From NCBI GenBank assembly GCA_039583875.1, contig CM077151.1, forward strand, positions 118,893,519 to 118,957,518: a DNA stretch of 64,000 bases, in the 5' to 3' direction. The notes beneath the pieces are model-generated. The model searched no databases. It was not told where the DNA came from and saw only the letters and a program-made list of their open reading frames with translations. How positions within the stretch are numbered: the stretch's first letter is position 1; each line of letters opens with the position of its first letter. The position numbers were made by a program, and so were the translations under genes. Below are positions 42,020 through 54,106 of the stretch, piece after piece. Source of the DNA: Platanthera guangdongensis (lineage: Eukaryota; Streptophyta; Magnoliopsida; Asparagales; Orchidaceae).

Positions 42020-44792
42020 TGTCACATACCACATTTTCTCATTTATATAATGAATCAGAGCACGAGAAAACTACGAGCTGTGATGCCACGTCAAGCAGGG
42101 GATAACTGCTGACGCTCAGGCAACACTCTAATCCTTCAAATCATAAGTTAAAATGAATAGAAAACTGATTTTTAAATTAATTGGTCGTATCCCTCGGCTC
42201 AGTGGATCAGATAGTCCACGGTTTGAAAACTATTTTATACGTAGCGGAAAAATACTTCATTTATGCTAAACATCCTAAAAGAGCGCATAAGCGTCCTAAG
42301 AGGATAACTTACACTATGCAAGACCCTAGATTTCAATTTATAATATTTATAAAGAAAACCATCTTTTTACGCATTGGAAAATAGAGTTTGAGCTTTTATA
42401 AAACATGCTGATCATGCAATACATATAGTAGTTCTTTTATAGGGTTTAAAGTAACTAGCAACCTAGCATAAAACATTCCCAGAGAGCAAGTGAAACTACC
42501 ACCAAAACAATAAACTAGCAGCTAAGCAAATACTTAATATCACAAAGGAAAATCACCAACGAGCGTCAACAACCTGACACGAACTCGCTGGTGAGCATGT
42601 ATGTCTGTACTACAACAAGGCTAAAGAACTACCTCGACAAGCGAGGAAAACACTGCCAAAGCGCAGTCCACAGAGAAACTCCTGAAACTAGCCGCACAGC
42701 CGGCTACAGACCTGAACCTGAGGCATTCAAAAGAAGAACACCTCAGCAAGAAATAATGAAACAAGTGGTAAAGAAGCATCAGATAATAATTGAATAAAAG
42801 AACAGAAAGAAAAAGGGTTACCAACCCTGCAAGAGTAAATGCCGAAAACTCAGCTAAAGAATCCAAAAGAGGACAAAATGCAGGTGTAATAATCAGTAAA
42901 GTGAGAGAAAATGCAACAAGTACAGAAACGTACCAAACTCCGCTCAAGCCTGCAGAGGCAGAAGAAAACCAATATGCATCAAATGAACAGTAAGAAGGAA
43001 CTAACAGTCCTAAACTTGTAAATCATTAGCACTGGCACAAATCCCAAACCTGTGTCGGAGACTAAGAATAGTCACAACCGAACAACCAGGTCCAGGTGTC
43101 TCAAGAGTACTAAAGGGGCCGCCACGGGGTCCACACACATAGAGTTCCAACCTCTTATAGGAACCCAAAAATAATATCCAAAGGAGGGAATGGTGGTGGC
43201 CACGGCTCGATCTCCCCTGGTATCATACTCCTTCAGAAACTCAGCTACCACATGCTAAGGATCCACGATTCGGCGCCAAAGTTAGCCGACAACACCACTT
43301 AGAAGCTACCAAGTTCTACGACCAAAACCCGCCGAATATTTCCCCCTACCCGCCGATTTATTTTCCCCTACCCGCCGAACTATTTCCCCCTACCCGCCGA
43401 GTACAACTAAAATAAAACCGATAACTTTCTAGTTTAGGCCGATCACAAGCCCTAAAATAGGAATATTCCAAATTTCACCTATTCTACGACAAGGAGAAAA
43501 GAATAATACAACAAAAATGCAACTCATGGAGGCACGCAAGAGGGGAGAAATCCACTTGCCTCAAATCGACCTTGAAAACGTCACCCAAAATACTCCACCA
43601 CGTAGATCCGTCCAAAAGGGGACACGCGGAGACGAGATCTACGAAAAAAACGGACAACCGGGGTTAGGGCTGAAAAAATCTATGGCGAAACGGTCACCGA
43701 AATGGGAAAAGCTTACCGCGATCTCGAAGCTCTCGCCGAGAGCTTTCCAACGCCGCGATCGGATCGAAATTCCGTCCACCGGATCGGCGGTGGCGGCCGC
43801 CGGAAGGTTTGCGAACGGAAGGGTTCCGCACTCCGCAAAAATTCCGCACAGGAGGGGGGGCTGATCGGGGAAGAAGAAGAAGAGCTTTTCTTTTTTTTTT
43901 CTTAAACTTATATAATAATGATAATATAATAATAATAATAATATAATATTAATAATAATATATTAATTATATATTAATTATAATTATAATAATATAAATC
44001 ATATAACTTAAAAGGGGGGGGAAACGGATCGGTGAGAATGAATCTCACCGATTCGGTGAGAATCGGTGAGATTCATTCTCACCGATTCTCCACGAACACT
44101 TTCCTCTTTTTTTTATATATATAAATTATTTATATAAATATATATATATAATAATAATATATATAATTATTAAAAACCAACGATATAATATATATCGTTA
44201 CGGAGGGCCAAACGCGCGCCGAATCGAACGAAATTCGCACCGTAGGCGAATGACGACGCTACGAAACCAACGACGAAGTCGAAATCGAATTCCGACGCAC
44301 CGTTTTCGAGATAATAATTTCTAAGGTTAACGGCGTACGCGAAAACATACAAACTTCAATCGCGCGTCGAGGCTCCAAAAATGCTCGGAACGCGACGAAA
44401 CTTGACGAGCAAGTCTAAAATTAGCCGATCTAATTTCCTAATATAAAATTTTCCACTCCCGACGCAAATCCCAAAATCTGGCCGGTCAAACCTAACGAAC
44501 GCAAACGCGCTACGACAAAGTCGGTAACAAAATCCGACGAACAGAACTCGGGCAAAACTCCCGAAGCCAAAACACAAGCATTCCCCAAGAGGCTCCACCG
44601 AGTCACCAAACAGACTCCGGTTCGCTAGGGAATCTTGCTGCAAGGCATCACCAAGCCACGCAGGGAACCTAAAGAGCTAAAAGCACGCTCTAACAACGCC
44701 ACATGACCAAAACGCGCTAACATAACGCCCTGACGTCAAAATACGTCAAATAAGAAATTAAATAAATCACTGGAAAATCGGGGGCGTTACAG
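42020..44792 (-). repeat. R7 3' LTR
   Basis: Plus-strand ends are TGTCACATACC and GGGCGTTACA. It contains an A/T-rich (TAA)n and (TA)n region (43905-44180) with the palindrome cluster 44027-44090 inside it. Open frames near 42591, 43517, 44170 and 44356 recur in the other LTR but have no protein family I know; I do not call them genes. Confidence 0.93.
44027..44090. repeat. Nested GGTGAGA palindromes in R7 LTR (copy at 52257-52320)
   Basis: CGGTGAGA and TCTCACCG pair around ATGAA at 44030-44050; the reverse-complement unit, with TTCAT in the centre, lies at 44064-44084. The two units pair with each other as well, so the cluster is a palindrome made of palindromes. In the right LTR one arm has a G-to-T change (cgttgag). 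It is embedded in A/T-rich sequence in the U3 part. Confidence 0.9.
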
Positions 44793-44830
44793 TCACTCCC
44801 CCTAAAAGAAAGTTTCGTCCCGAAACTTTA
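44793..44830 (-). other. R7 hairpin plus polypurine tract
   Basis: On the minus strand AAAGTTTCG and CGAAACTTT pair around GGA (44830-44810), then TTTTAGGGGGAGTGAC runs to the LTR start at 44792. The geometry is the same as in R6 and R3. Confidence 0.88.
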
Positions 44831-44900
44831 CGCATAAAACAATTCTATCAAAGAAGGAAAAGAAAATAACCAAGGGTTATCGAATGCTTACCGAGCACAA

Positions 44901-47900
44901 CTAGGAGAACAAATGAGGATGCGCCTCCCTCATAGCTGACTCCAACTCCCAAGTCGCGCTCTCCACGTCTTGGTTTTTCCACAGAATCTTTACCATCGGT
45001 ATTGTCTTTTTCCGCAACACTCGATCTTGCACATCCAAAACACGGATAGGAACTTCCACGTAGGAAAGGTTAGGCTCCAACTGGGGCACTGCATCCAGCA
45101 CTTGTCTGTCACTTAGCACACACCTCTGCAGTTGGCTCACGTGAAAAACATCGTGCACGCCAGGAAAATTTGCGGGCAATTTCAACTTGTAGGCTGACAC
45201 ACCAATCCGCTCCACAATTTCAAATGGTCCCACATACCTTGGGTCCAACTTATGGTTCTTACCGAACCTCTTCACTCCAACCATCGGGGAAACCTTAAGG
45301 AATACCATGTCCCCCACAGAAAATTCCAAAACGGACCTACGCCGATTGACGTTCTTCTCGTACCGCTCTTGCGCTATCCGAAGCTTCTCTCGAATAAGCT
45401 TTACAGAGACTTCCATTTCTTCTAAGGCATCTGGACTTAACATCGGCCTCTCACCAACCTCAGCCCAAAACAGAGGAGTTCTACATCGCCTTCCATATAG
45501 CGCTTCGAAAGGAGCCATTTGCAGACTCTCTTGATAACTGTTATTGTATGCGAACTCCATCAACCTCAAGCGTTCATCCCACGCTCCTCCGTGGTCTAAT
45601 ATATAACAACGGATCATATCTTCCACAATCTGATTAACACGCTCCGTTTGACCATTGGTCTGTGGATGATATGCGGTAGAATATCTCAAGTCAGTTCCCA
45701 ATCCTTCTTGAAGGCTCTTCCAGAAACGAGACGTAAACCTGGAGTCTCGATCTGATACTATACTTACGGGTACTCCATGTAACCTGATAACTTCATTCAA
45801 ATATAGCTCCGCTATCTTCTTCATCGAGTAACCAATCTGAAAGGGTACGAAGTGTGCACACTTTGTTAATCTATCAACAATCACCCAAACAGAGTCATGC
45901 CCTCGGGGAGATCTCGGCAAACCAGTAATGAAATCCATTGAGATACTCTCCCACTTCCAAGTTGGAATCTCTAAAGGCGCTAACTTTCCACTAGGCCTTC
46001 CATGATCAGCCTTAACTCTTTTGCATGTAAAGCATTCTGACACAAACCTTGCAATGTCACCCTTCATCCCAATCCACCAGGCAATCTGTTTCAAGTCCTT
46101 ATACATTTTTGTAGACCCTGGATGGTAGGCCACACTTGAACCGTGTGCCTCACTGCACAACTTATCTCGAATTTCTCGAAAATTGGGGACGCAAAATCTA
46201 CCGCGGTACTTTAGAGTTCCCGCGTCATCGATCGAAAAGTCCGGCAGCTCCCCCTTCTCAGTTCTATTATGAAGGTGCAGTAGATCAGGATCGTCCTTTT
46301 GATGAAGCCTCGTAAGAGAAATCCATGAAGGCTCAGACACTTCCAAACTGCTTGGCGAGTCACATCTACCAACTGAAATATCCATTAAAAGAAACTCTTC
46401 TACCAACAACTCAGTGGAGAGATTGAAAATTTTCCCTGTCTTCCTGCTTAAGGCGTCGGCTACCACGTTAGCCTTACCCGGATGGTATAAGATCTCCACT
46501 TCATAATCAGCCACATACTCTAACCATCTGCGCTGGCGCAAGTTCAACTCCTTTTGAGTGAAGACATACTTCAAACTCTTATGATCTGTATAAATCTTGC
46601 ACTGCGCGCCATACAACAAGTGTCTCCATAATTTCAATGCATAAATAACTGCTGCGAATTCCAAGTCATGCGTAGGGTAGTTCCTTTCATGAATCTTAAG
46701 CTGTCTTGACTCATACGCAATCACTTTTCCTTCTTGCCTCAGCACACAACCAAGACCCACGTGGGAAGCGTCCACGTAAACAGCATAGTCTAATCCTTCC
46801 GTAGGCAATGTCAATATCGGAGCAGTGCACAGTCTATTCTTTAGCTCTTGGAACGCTTCTTCGCACTTATCGCTCCACACAAATGCTGCATTCTTCTGCG
46901 TCAGCTTAGTCAATGGCGCAGATAACGTAGAGAAACCTTCTACGAATCTTCTATAGTAGCCAGCCAACCCTAGGAAGCTTCTTTTTTCTTTGGGTGTGGC
47001 AGACCTCGTCCATTCCATAACTGCGGCTATCTTTTCTGGGTCGACAGAGATTCCGTTCTTGTTAACCACATGACCCAGGAAAGAAACCTGAGGCAACCAG
47101 AACTCGCATTTACTTAGCTTGGCGAACAACTTATGGTCCCTCAAGGCAGATAAAACTAGACGCAAATGTTGGTCATGCTCCTCAACATTGCGTGAATACA
47201 CCAACACATCGTCTATAAATACGACCACAAACTTGTCCAGAAAGTCCTTGAAGACCATGTTCATCATGTCCATGAAAGCAGAAGGTGCGTTGGTCAAACC
47301 AAACGACATCACCAAAAATTCAAAATGTCCATGTTGGGAACGGAAGGCAGTCCGCGGTATATCTGATTCACGGATCCTTAACTGGTGGTAGCCCGAACGA
47401 AGGTCAATCTTAGAGAACACGGCGCTGCCTCGTAGTTGATCAAACAAATCATCTATCCTTGGCAACGGATACCTATTCTTGATCGTTACCTTATTTAGCT
47501 CTCTATAATCGATGCACAACCTCATCGATCCATCTTTTTTCTTGACGAACAAAACGGGAGCACCCCAAGGCGAAGAACTCGGCCTTATAAATCCGTTCTC
47601 AAGCAACTCGTCTAACTGGATACGCAACTCCTCCAGTTCGCGTGGGGCCATCCGGTAAGGCGCCTTGGCAATAGGACGCGTACCCGGCTCCAAATCTATA
47701 ACAAACTCCACGTCTCGATCAGGCGGGAGACCAGGAAGATTAGCTGGAAAGACATCAGGAAAATCACGAACCACCGGGATCTCCTCCAAACACGGCAAAC
47801 TAACCTTGGTTTCTAAAACCGAAACCAAACAAGCAAAACATCCGGAACCTACAAGCTTCCGAGCACATACCGCCGATATAGTCGGAGAATCCTGGCGCGG

Positions 47901-48259
47901 ATAACCGTAAACACTCCCGGGCTGACCGTTGTCCATCCTGAAGTCCAAGCATTTATCCTTGCATTGGATCACAGCATCATATCTGGACAACCAGTCCATG
48001 CCTAGGATCACATCGAAGTCTTCCAGATCTAACAGCTTCAAATCAACAAACACGAGGAAATTGCCTAACAAAATTGGACAACTCTGGATACCCTGGTCCG
48101 AAACTACAGATTCGCCTGAAGGAAACTTGACACAGAACACATCACCAACACGATCGAGATCCAACCGGTAACGCTCTACGAAGGCCCTAGCCACAAATGA
48201 GTGGGTAGCGCCAGAATCGCACAGAACACGCGCCCAGCGGTTCTTTACCTTAAATCGTC
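44901..48259 (-). CDS. R7 Pol: protease, RT, RNase H, integrase, chromodomain-like tail
   Basis: The frame is open from 48299, but that first codon is TTG within the intron; splicing enters at 48259. The protease active site CDSGATHSF is about 14 residues into the exon. RT has [28 protein letters not shown] and catalytic FIDD in [11 protein letters not shown]. RNase H has [11 protein letters not shown] and the YTDHKSL region. Integrase has the zinc finger ending CFTCKR, then [21 protein letters not shown] and the E region. The C-terminus ([19 protein letters not shown]) is the Tekay chromodomain-like tail. No stops or frameshifts are present, so the enzymes look functional. Confidence 0.92.
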
Positions 48260-48344
48260 CTATAAAATTGCACATGAGACTAAGGAAGCGAACGCTCAAA
48301 ACTATAACTATGAGCTAAACATTAGAACTAGGGAAGAATCTAAC
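48260..48344 (-). other. R7 gag-pol intron (85 bp)
   Basis: Minus strand: donor ATATCAG followed by GTTAGATT, acceptor GTGCAATTTTATAG. Splicing turns the gag end VISG into VISG followed by RFKVKN, in frame with the protease. In unspliced RNA the codons are TCA GGT TAG, so the donor itself carries the Gag stop. Confidence 0.78.
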
Positions 48345-49569
48345 CTGATATCACTTGCGTGGACGTCTGAGCTTCGTCCATAGAGACCACGTTCAACTTT
48401 CCTTTACCCTTGTCCACTCGCTGCGGCGGCGGCAAGGCCTGAAGAGGAACTGGCTGCAGAGTAAGCTGAGCTTGCGGGCACTGATACTTGAGATGACCCA
48501 CTTGACCGCACAAGAAACAACTTCTAGTCTTCTTCCAGCAATGGGCAGCATCGTGCCCCGGCTTCTTGCATATAGAACAAAACAAGTCTTTCTTTTGGAC
48601 ACCTTGGATCGCATGAATCTACTCTTTCTTTTGAGCTCCTAACCTTTGATAACATCTTTCCAATGGATGGCCTGGTCGGCCACAGAAACTGCATACCTCC
48701 TTGTTTCTCTTCCTCGGAGCAGCGTCAGGGACCTGAGCACTCTTACCCTCATCAGATTTTCTTTTATCCTTCCTCAGTTGTTTACCTCGATTCTTGGCAT
48801 TATCAATTGCCTCTACCTTTAAGGCAGCTTCCACCATACCAGCATAACTTGAGGTCGCATAGGCACTTGCTAATTGCTGGACGTCACTCCTTAGCCCAGC
48901 CAGAAATCGCTTGCTTCTATTTTCGTCGGAACTCACCAAGTCTGGGGCAAATCAGCTTAGCTTACTAAACTCGATTTCGTACTCGCTAACTGTGAGCTGC
49001 CTCTGCTTTAAGTGGAGGAAATCATTCATCAGACGGTCCCTCTCGACTGATGGAAGAAACTTGCTCAGAAGTAGCTCCTTAAAGGACTCCCAGGAACACC
49101 CGTCCTTCAGACCTTCTTTCTCCCTCAGCCACCATCCCTTTGCCAACCCTTTGAGCTGATACGCGGCTAACATCACTTTCTGATCATCAGTGATCCCGGA
49201 GTATGAGAACATCTCCTCGATTGATATCATCCAATCGTCTAAGACCATGTAATCTGCTTTGCCATCATATGTCGGAGGCCTAAGTCGCTGAAACTGAGAA
49301 ATAAAGGTCATCTCTGGTGGCACCACGACTGGAGGCACCAGAGGAGCGGGGGGAACAGGGACAGCTTGACCCACCACAGGGTCCTGAACTCTCGGAATCT
49401 GCCCTGCCACGACTGCTAACAAGGACTGGACCTGAGACTGCAAATCCCCTACTTGCTTTGACAAGGCTTCATTGCTTTGTCTCAGACCTTCTATCACTGC
49501 GCTGCTCTGCGCACCTGATGATTCTCCCTCCGACTGGGGAGTCAACCTTGTCGAAGGACGCCTCGACAT
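48345..49569 (-). pseudogene. R7 gag with TGA and TAG in frame
   Basis: Starts at the ATG at 49569 (MSRRPSTRLTPQSEG). A proline-rich linker and the capsid core (FISQFQRLRPPTYDGKADYM to the KFLPSVERDRLMNDF region) follow. TGA at 48954-48952 stands where R6 has CGG and R8 has TAT, so it is private to R7. TAG at 48621-48619 separates zinc knuckle 1 (CSFCGRPGHPLERC) from knuckles 2 (CSICKKPGHDAAHC) and 3 (CFLCGQVGHLKYQC). R6 and R8 have TAG at the same site. Apart from these two codons the frame is continuous to the intron. The TGA probably inactivates this copy; the TAG may be an old feature of the family. Confidence 0.85.
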
Positions 49570-49921
49570 TCTAATGGAACAACAAAACACTAATTAGACA
49601 CCTAGCCCACCCACTAGAAACAAACAACATAGTACAAACAATACATACTTAAGTACTTGCTCATGCTACTAACTTGCTCTGGGATTTTTGTAATGATGAT
49701 ATACTTATCCTACGATGATTCACTATCATCCAACTAACTCTTGTGCCTAGATCGGGAATGCATGAATTTATATTCTTTTTGACTCAAAATCATGTGTGTA
49801 TACATGTCATCCTGCAAATCTTTAGCTTGGCACGTTGTGCTTATCAATGTTATGCTATGCATGATTGTGCTATGCATTCTAAAAAGGCCCTAATGCATGT
49901 TATGAGCAGCGTACACATGAA

Positions 49922-50092
49922 AATGTTATGCATCCCATACTACATAACATTTCCATGCAACGAAAAGGAAAACATGCTAGCCGCATTCATGTGGTGAGGT
50001 TATGCATCCCATACTACATAACCCTCACATGTTGCCTCCTATGGTGGATCCATATACAAACACATATTATGCATCCCATACTACATAATATG
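49922..50092 (-). other. Three leader stem-loops sharing one 12-nt loop (R7)
   Basis: Hairpins at 49922-49953 (AAATGTTATG with CATAACATTT), 49998-50023 (GGTTATG with CATAACC) and 50063-50092 (CATATTATG with CATAATATG). All have the plus-strand loop CATCCCATACTA. Compared with R1, the first stem has a C-G pair changed to T-A and an outer C-G pair changed to A-T, both compensated. The stem-loops lie 160-330 nt inside the primer site. Confidence 0.88.
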
Positions 50093-50234
50093 CCCCGTAT
50101 ACTTCTTTATGCTCATGAGTGTAGTGTTCGTGCTTTAGCCAAGACGTGCTGATGACATATCGGTGTGTGTATGGTATGATTCTAAACACCTAACACTTAC
50201 AGGGACAGGTTGCCCGACAATTTGTCAAGCAACC

Positions 50235-50250
50235 TCCCTCTGATACCAAC
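50235..50250 (-). other. R7 primer-binding site
   Basis: The minus strand reads GTTGGTATCAGAGGGAGG from 50250, complementary to the initiator tRNA-Met 3' end, directly after the 5' LTR. Confidence 0.88.
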
Positions 50251-53024
50251 TGTCACATCCCGCATTTTCTCATTTATATAATGAATCAGAGCACGAGAAA
50301 ACTACGAGCTGTGATGCCACGTCAAGCAGGGGATAACTGCTGACGCTCAGGCAACACTCTAATCCTTCAAATCATAAGTTAAAATGAATAGAAAACTGAT
50401 TTTTAAATTAATTGGCCGTATCCCTCGGCTCAGTGGATCAGATAGTCCACGGTTTGAAAACTATTTTATACGTAGCGGAAAAATACTTCATTTATGCTAA
50501 ACATCCTAAAAGAGCGCATAAGCGTCCTAAGAGGACAACTTACACTATGCAAGACCCTAGATTTCAATTTATAATATTTATAAAGAAAACCATCTTTTTA
50601 CGCATTGGAAAATAGAGTTTGAGCTTTTATAAAACATGCTGATCATGCAATACATATAGTAGTTCTTTTATAGGGTTTAAAGTAACTAGCAACCTAGCAT
50701 AAAACATTCCCAGAGAGCAAGTGAAACTACCACCAAAACAGGTAAACTAGCAGCTAAGCAAATACTTAATATCACAAAGGAAAATCACCAACGAGCGTCA
50801 ACAACCTGACACGAACTCGCTGGTGAGCATGTATGTCTGTACTACAATAAGGCTAAAGAACTACCTCGACAAGCGAGGAAAACACTGCCAAAGCGCAGTC
50901 CACAGAGAAACTCCTGAAACTAGCCGCACAACCGGCTACAGACCTGAACCTGAGGCATTCAAAAGAAGAACACCTCAGCAAGAAATAATGAAACAAGTGG
51001 AAAAGAAGCATCAGATAATAATTGAATAAAAGAACAGAAAGAAAAAGGGTTACCAACCCTGCAAGAGTAAATGAGGAAAACTCAGCTAAAGAATCCAAAA
51101 GAGGACAAAATGCAGGTGTAATAATCAGTAAAGTGAGAGAAAATGCAACAAGTACAGAAACGTACTAAACTCCGCTCAAGCCTGCAGAGGCAGAAGAAAA
51201 CCAATATGCATCAAATGAACAGTAAGAAGGAACTAACAGTCCTAAACTTGTAAATCATTAGCACTGGCACAAATCTCAAACCTGTGTCGGAGACTAAGAA
51301 CAGTCACAACCGAACAACCAGGTCCAGGTGTCTCAAGAGTACTAAAGGGGCCGCCACGGGGTCCACACACATAGAGTTCCAACCTCTTACAGGAACCCAA
51401 AAATAATATCCAAAGGAGGGAATGGTGGTGGCCACAGCTCGATCTCCCCTGGTACCATACTCCTTCAGAAACCCAGCTACCACATGCTAAGGATCCACGA
51501 TTCGGCGCCAAAGTTAGCCGACAACACCACTCAGAAGCTACCAAGTTCTACGACCAAAACCCGCCGAATATTTCCCCCTACCCGCCGATTTATTTTCCCC
51601 TACCCGCCGAACTATTTCCCCCTACCCGCCGAGTACAACTAAAATAAAACCGATAACTTCATAGTTTAGGCCGATCACAAGCCCTAAAATAGGAATATTC
51701 CAAATTTCACCTATTCTACGACAAGGAGAAAAGAATAATACAACAAAAATGCAACTCATGGAGGCATGCAAGAGGGGAGAAATCCACTTGCCTCAAATCG
51801 ACCTTGAAAACGTCACCCAAAATACTCCACCACGTAGATCCGTCCAAAAAGGGACACGCGGAGACGAGATCTACGAAAAAAACGGACAACCGGGGTTAGG
51901 GCCGAAAAAATCTATGGCGAAACGGTCACCGAAACGGGAAAAGCTTACCGCGATCTCGAAGCTCTCGCCGAGAGCTTTCCAACGCCGCGATCGGATCGAA
52001 ATTCTGTCCACCGGATCAGCGGTGGCGGCCGCCGGAAGGTTTGCGAACGGAAGGGTTCCGCACTCCGCAAAAATTCCGCACAGGAGGGGGGGCTGATCGT
52101 GGAAGAAGAAGAAGAGCTTTTCTTTTTTTTTCTTAAACTTATATAATAATGATAATATAATAATAATAATAATATAATATTAATAATAATATATTAATTA
52201 TATATTAATTATAATTATAATAATATAAATCATATAAATTAAAAGGGGGGAAAACGGATCGGTGAGAATGAATCTCACCGATTCGGTGAGAATCGTTGAG
52301 ATTCATTCTCACCGATTCTCCACGAAAACTTTCCTTTTTTTTTTTATATATAAATTATTTATATAAATATATATATATATATAATAATAATATATATAAT
52401 TATTAAAAACCAACGATATAATATATATCGTTACGGAGGGCCAAACGCGCGCCGAATCGAACGAAATTCGCACCGTAGGCGAATGACGACGCTACGAAAC
52501 CAACGGCGAAGTCGAAATCGAATTGCGACGCACCGTTTTCGAGATAATAATTTCTAAGGTTAACGGCGTACGCGAAAACATACAAACTTCAATCGCGCGC
52601 CGAGGCTCCAAAAATGCTCGGAACGCGACGAAACTTGACGAGCAAGTCTAAAATTAGCCGATCTAATTTCCTAATATAAAATTTTTCACTCCCGACACAA
52701 ATCCCAAAATCTGGCCGGTCAAACCTAACGAACGCAAACGCGCTACGACAAAGTCGGTAACAAAATCCGACGAACAGAACTCGGGCAAAACTCCCGAAGC
52801 CAAAACACAAGCATTCCCCAAGAGGCTCCACCGAGTCACCAAACAGACTCCGGCTCGCTAGGGAATCTTGCTGCAAGGCATCACCAAGCCACGCAGGGAA
52901 CCTAAAGAGCTAAAAGCACGCTCTAACAACGCCACATGACCAAAACGCGTTAACATAATGCCCTGACGTCAAAATACGTCAAATAAGAAATTAAATAAAT
53001 CACTGGAAAATCGGGGGCGTTACA
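50251..53024 (-). repeat. R7 5' LTR
   Basis: Partner of 42020-44792, with scattered single-base differences. It carries the palindrome cluster at 52257-52320 in U3. Its outer end GGGGGCGTTACA at 53024 is followed by the target duplication GTCTT. Confidence 0.93.
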
Positions 53025-53390
53025 GTCTTAGCTCTTTAGGTTCCCTGAGTGGCCTATTTGTAGCCTGTTTGCAGGATTCCCCAGCTAGCTGGAGTCTGTT
53101 TTGGTGACTCGGCTGAGCCTCTTAGGAAATGCTTGTACTTTGGCTTGGGAGGTGTTAGCCCGAGTGTTTGATCGTCAGATGTTGTTTTCGACTTCACTGT
53201 TGTTTTTGTAGCTTGGGTGTTTAGCTACGGTGCGAGTTTTGTCGAAATCCGAGATCATTTGTTTTTGCGTCATTTCGACGTTTGCTTGTTAGCTAGTAGC
53301 AGTAGCTTTTGTTGTGCATGGCCTTGACTGGCCGAGCTTGGTAGGGCTGGTGCCCAGTTTTTAAGCTAAGTGTTTAGCTGTTTTCATTTC

Positions 53391-53392
<2 letters not shown>

Positions 53393-53479
<87 letters not shown>
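53393..53479. repeat. (TA)n microsatellite
   Basis: An almost pure TA dinucleotide run of about 85 bp within the R6 3' LTR, close upstream of the palindrome array. It is self-complementary along its whole length. Confidence 0.97.
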
Positions 53480-53481
<2 letters not shown>

Positions 53482-53530
53482 TAGATAACTAGCTGATTGG
53501 TTGGTTGTGCTTATTATTTTATTAGCTAGT

Positions 53531-54090
53531 GGGTTGTGTCTATGCCGGTGTGTCGACACCGGTGTGTCGACACCGTTGTGTCAATTGGTGTCGACACCAT
53601 AGTGTTGTCTGGTGTCGACACATTGTGTTGACACCGCTGTGGTGTCTGGTGTCGACACATTGTGTCAACACCACTGTGCTGTCTGGTGTCGATGCATTGT
53701 GTCGACACCGCTGTGCTGTCTGGTGTCGACGCATTGTGTCGACACCGCTGTGTTGTCTGGTGTCGACGCATTGTGTCGACACCGCTGTGCTGTCTGGTGT
53801 CGACGCATTGGGTCGACACCGCCGTGCTGTCTGGTGTCGACGCATTGTGTCGACACCGCCGTGCTGTCTGGTGTCGACGCATTGGGTCGACACCGTCGTG
53901 CCGTCTGGTGTCGACCCATTGTGTCGACACTGCCGTGTCGTCTCGTGTCGACCCATTGTGTCAACACCGCCGTGTCGTTTGGTGTCGACACATTGTGTTG
54001 ACACCGCTGTGTCGTCGGGTATCGACATATTGTGTCGACACCGTTATGCGTCTGGTGTCGACACATTGTGTCGACACTGTTGTGTCGACC
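53531..54090. repeat. 37-bp tandem array with GTCGAC palindromes in R6 U3
   Basis: The unit is about 37 bp: tctggtgtcgacgcattg, then tgtcgacaccgctgtgctg. GGTGTCGAC and GTCGACACC form inverted arms within each unit. About 14-15 copies run in one direction with small changes (for example cgctgtgct, cgccgtgct, cgtcgtgcc). Because 37 is not a multiple of three and the unit has no stop triplets, all six frames stay open across the array; these are not genes. Confidence 0.93.
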
Positions 54091-54106
54091 TTAAACTCGG
54101 GTGTTG

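Larger units (their letters stand above)
42020..53024 (-). mobile_element. R7: complete Tekay-like element
   Basis: R7 is 11,005 bp, minus-strand, with LTRs 42020-44792 (2773 bp) and 50251-53024 (2774 bp) and exact target duplication GTCTT at 42015-42019 and 53025-53029. Order on the minus strand: 5' LTR, initiator tRNA-Met site, leader with stem-loops, gag (two in-frame stops), intron, open pol, hairpin, polypurine tract, 3' LTR. The LTRs differ at roughly 1 percent by eye, so R7 is older than R4 but younger than R6. It lies in the R6 3' LTR in the opposite orientation. Confidence 0.95.

Noticed and set aside
42591..44643. Open frames of 60-115 codons in the R7 LTRs (also at 50823-52876)
   Set aside because: They recur because the LTR is duplicated, carry frame-neutral differences, and show no domain.
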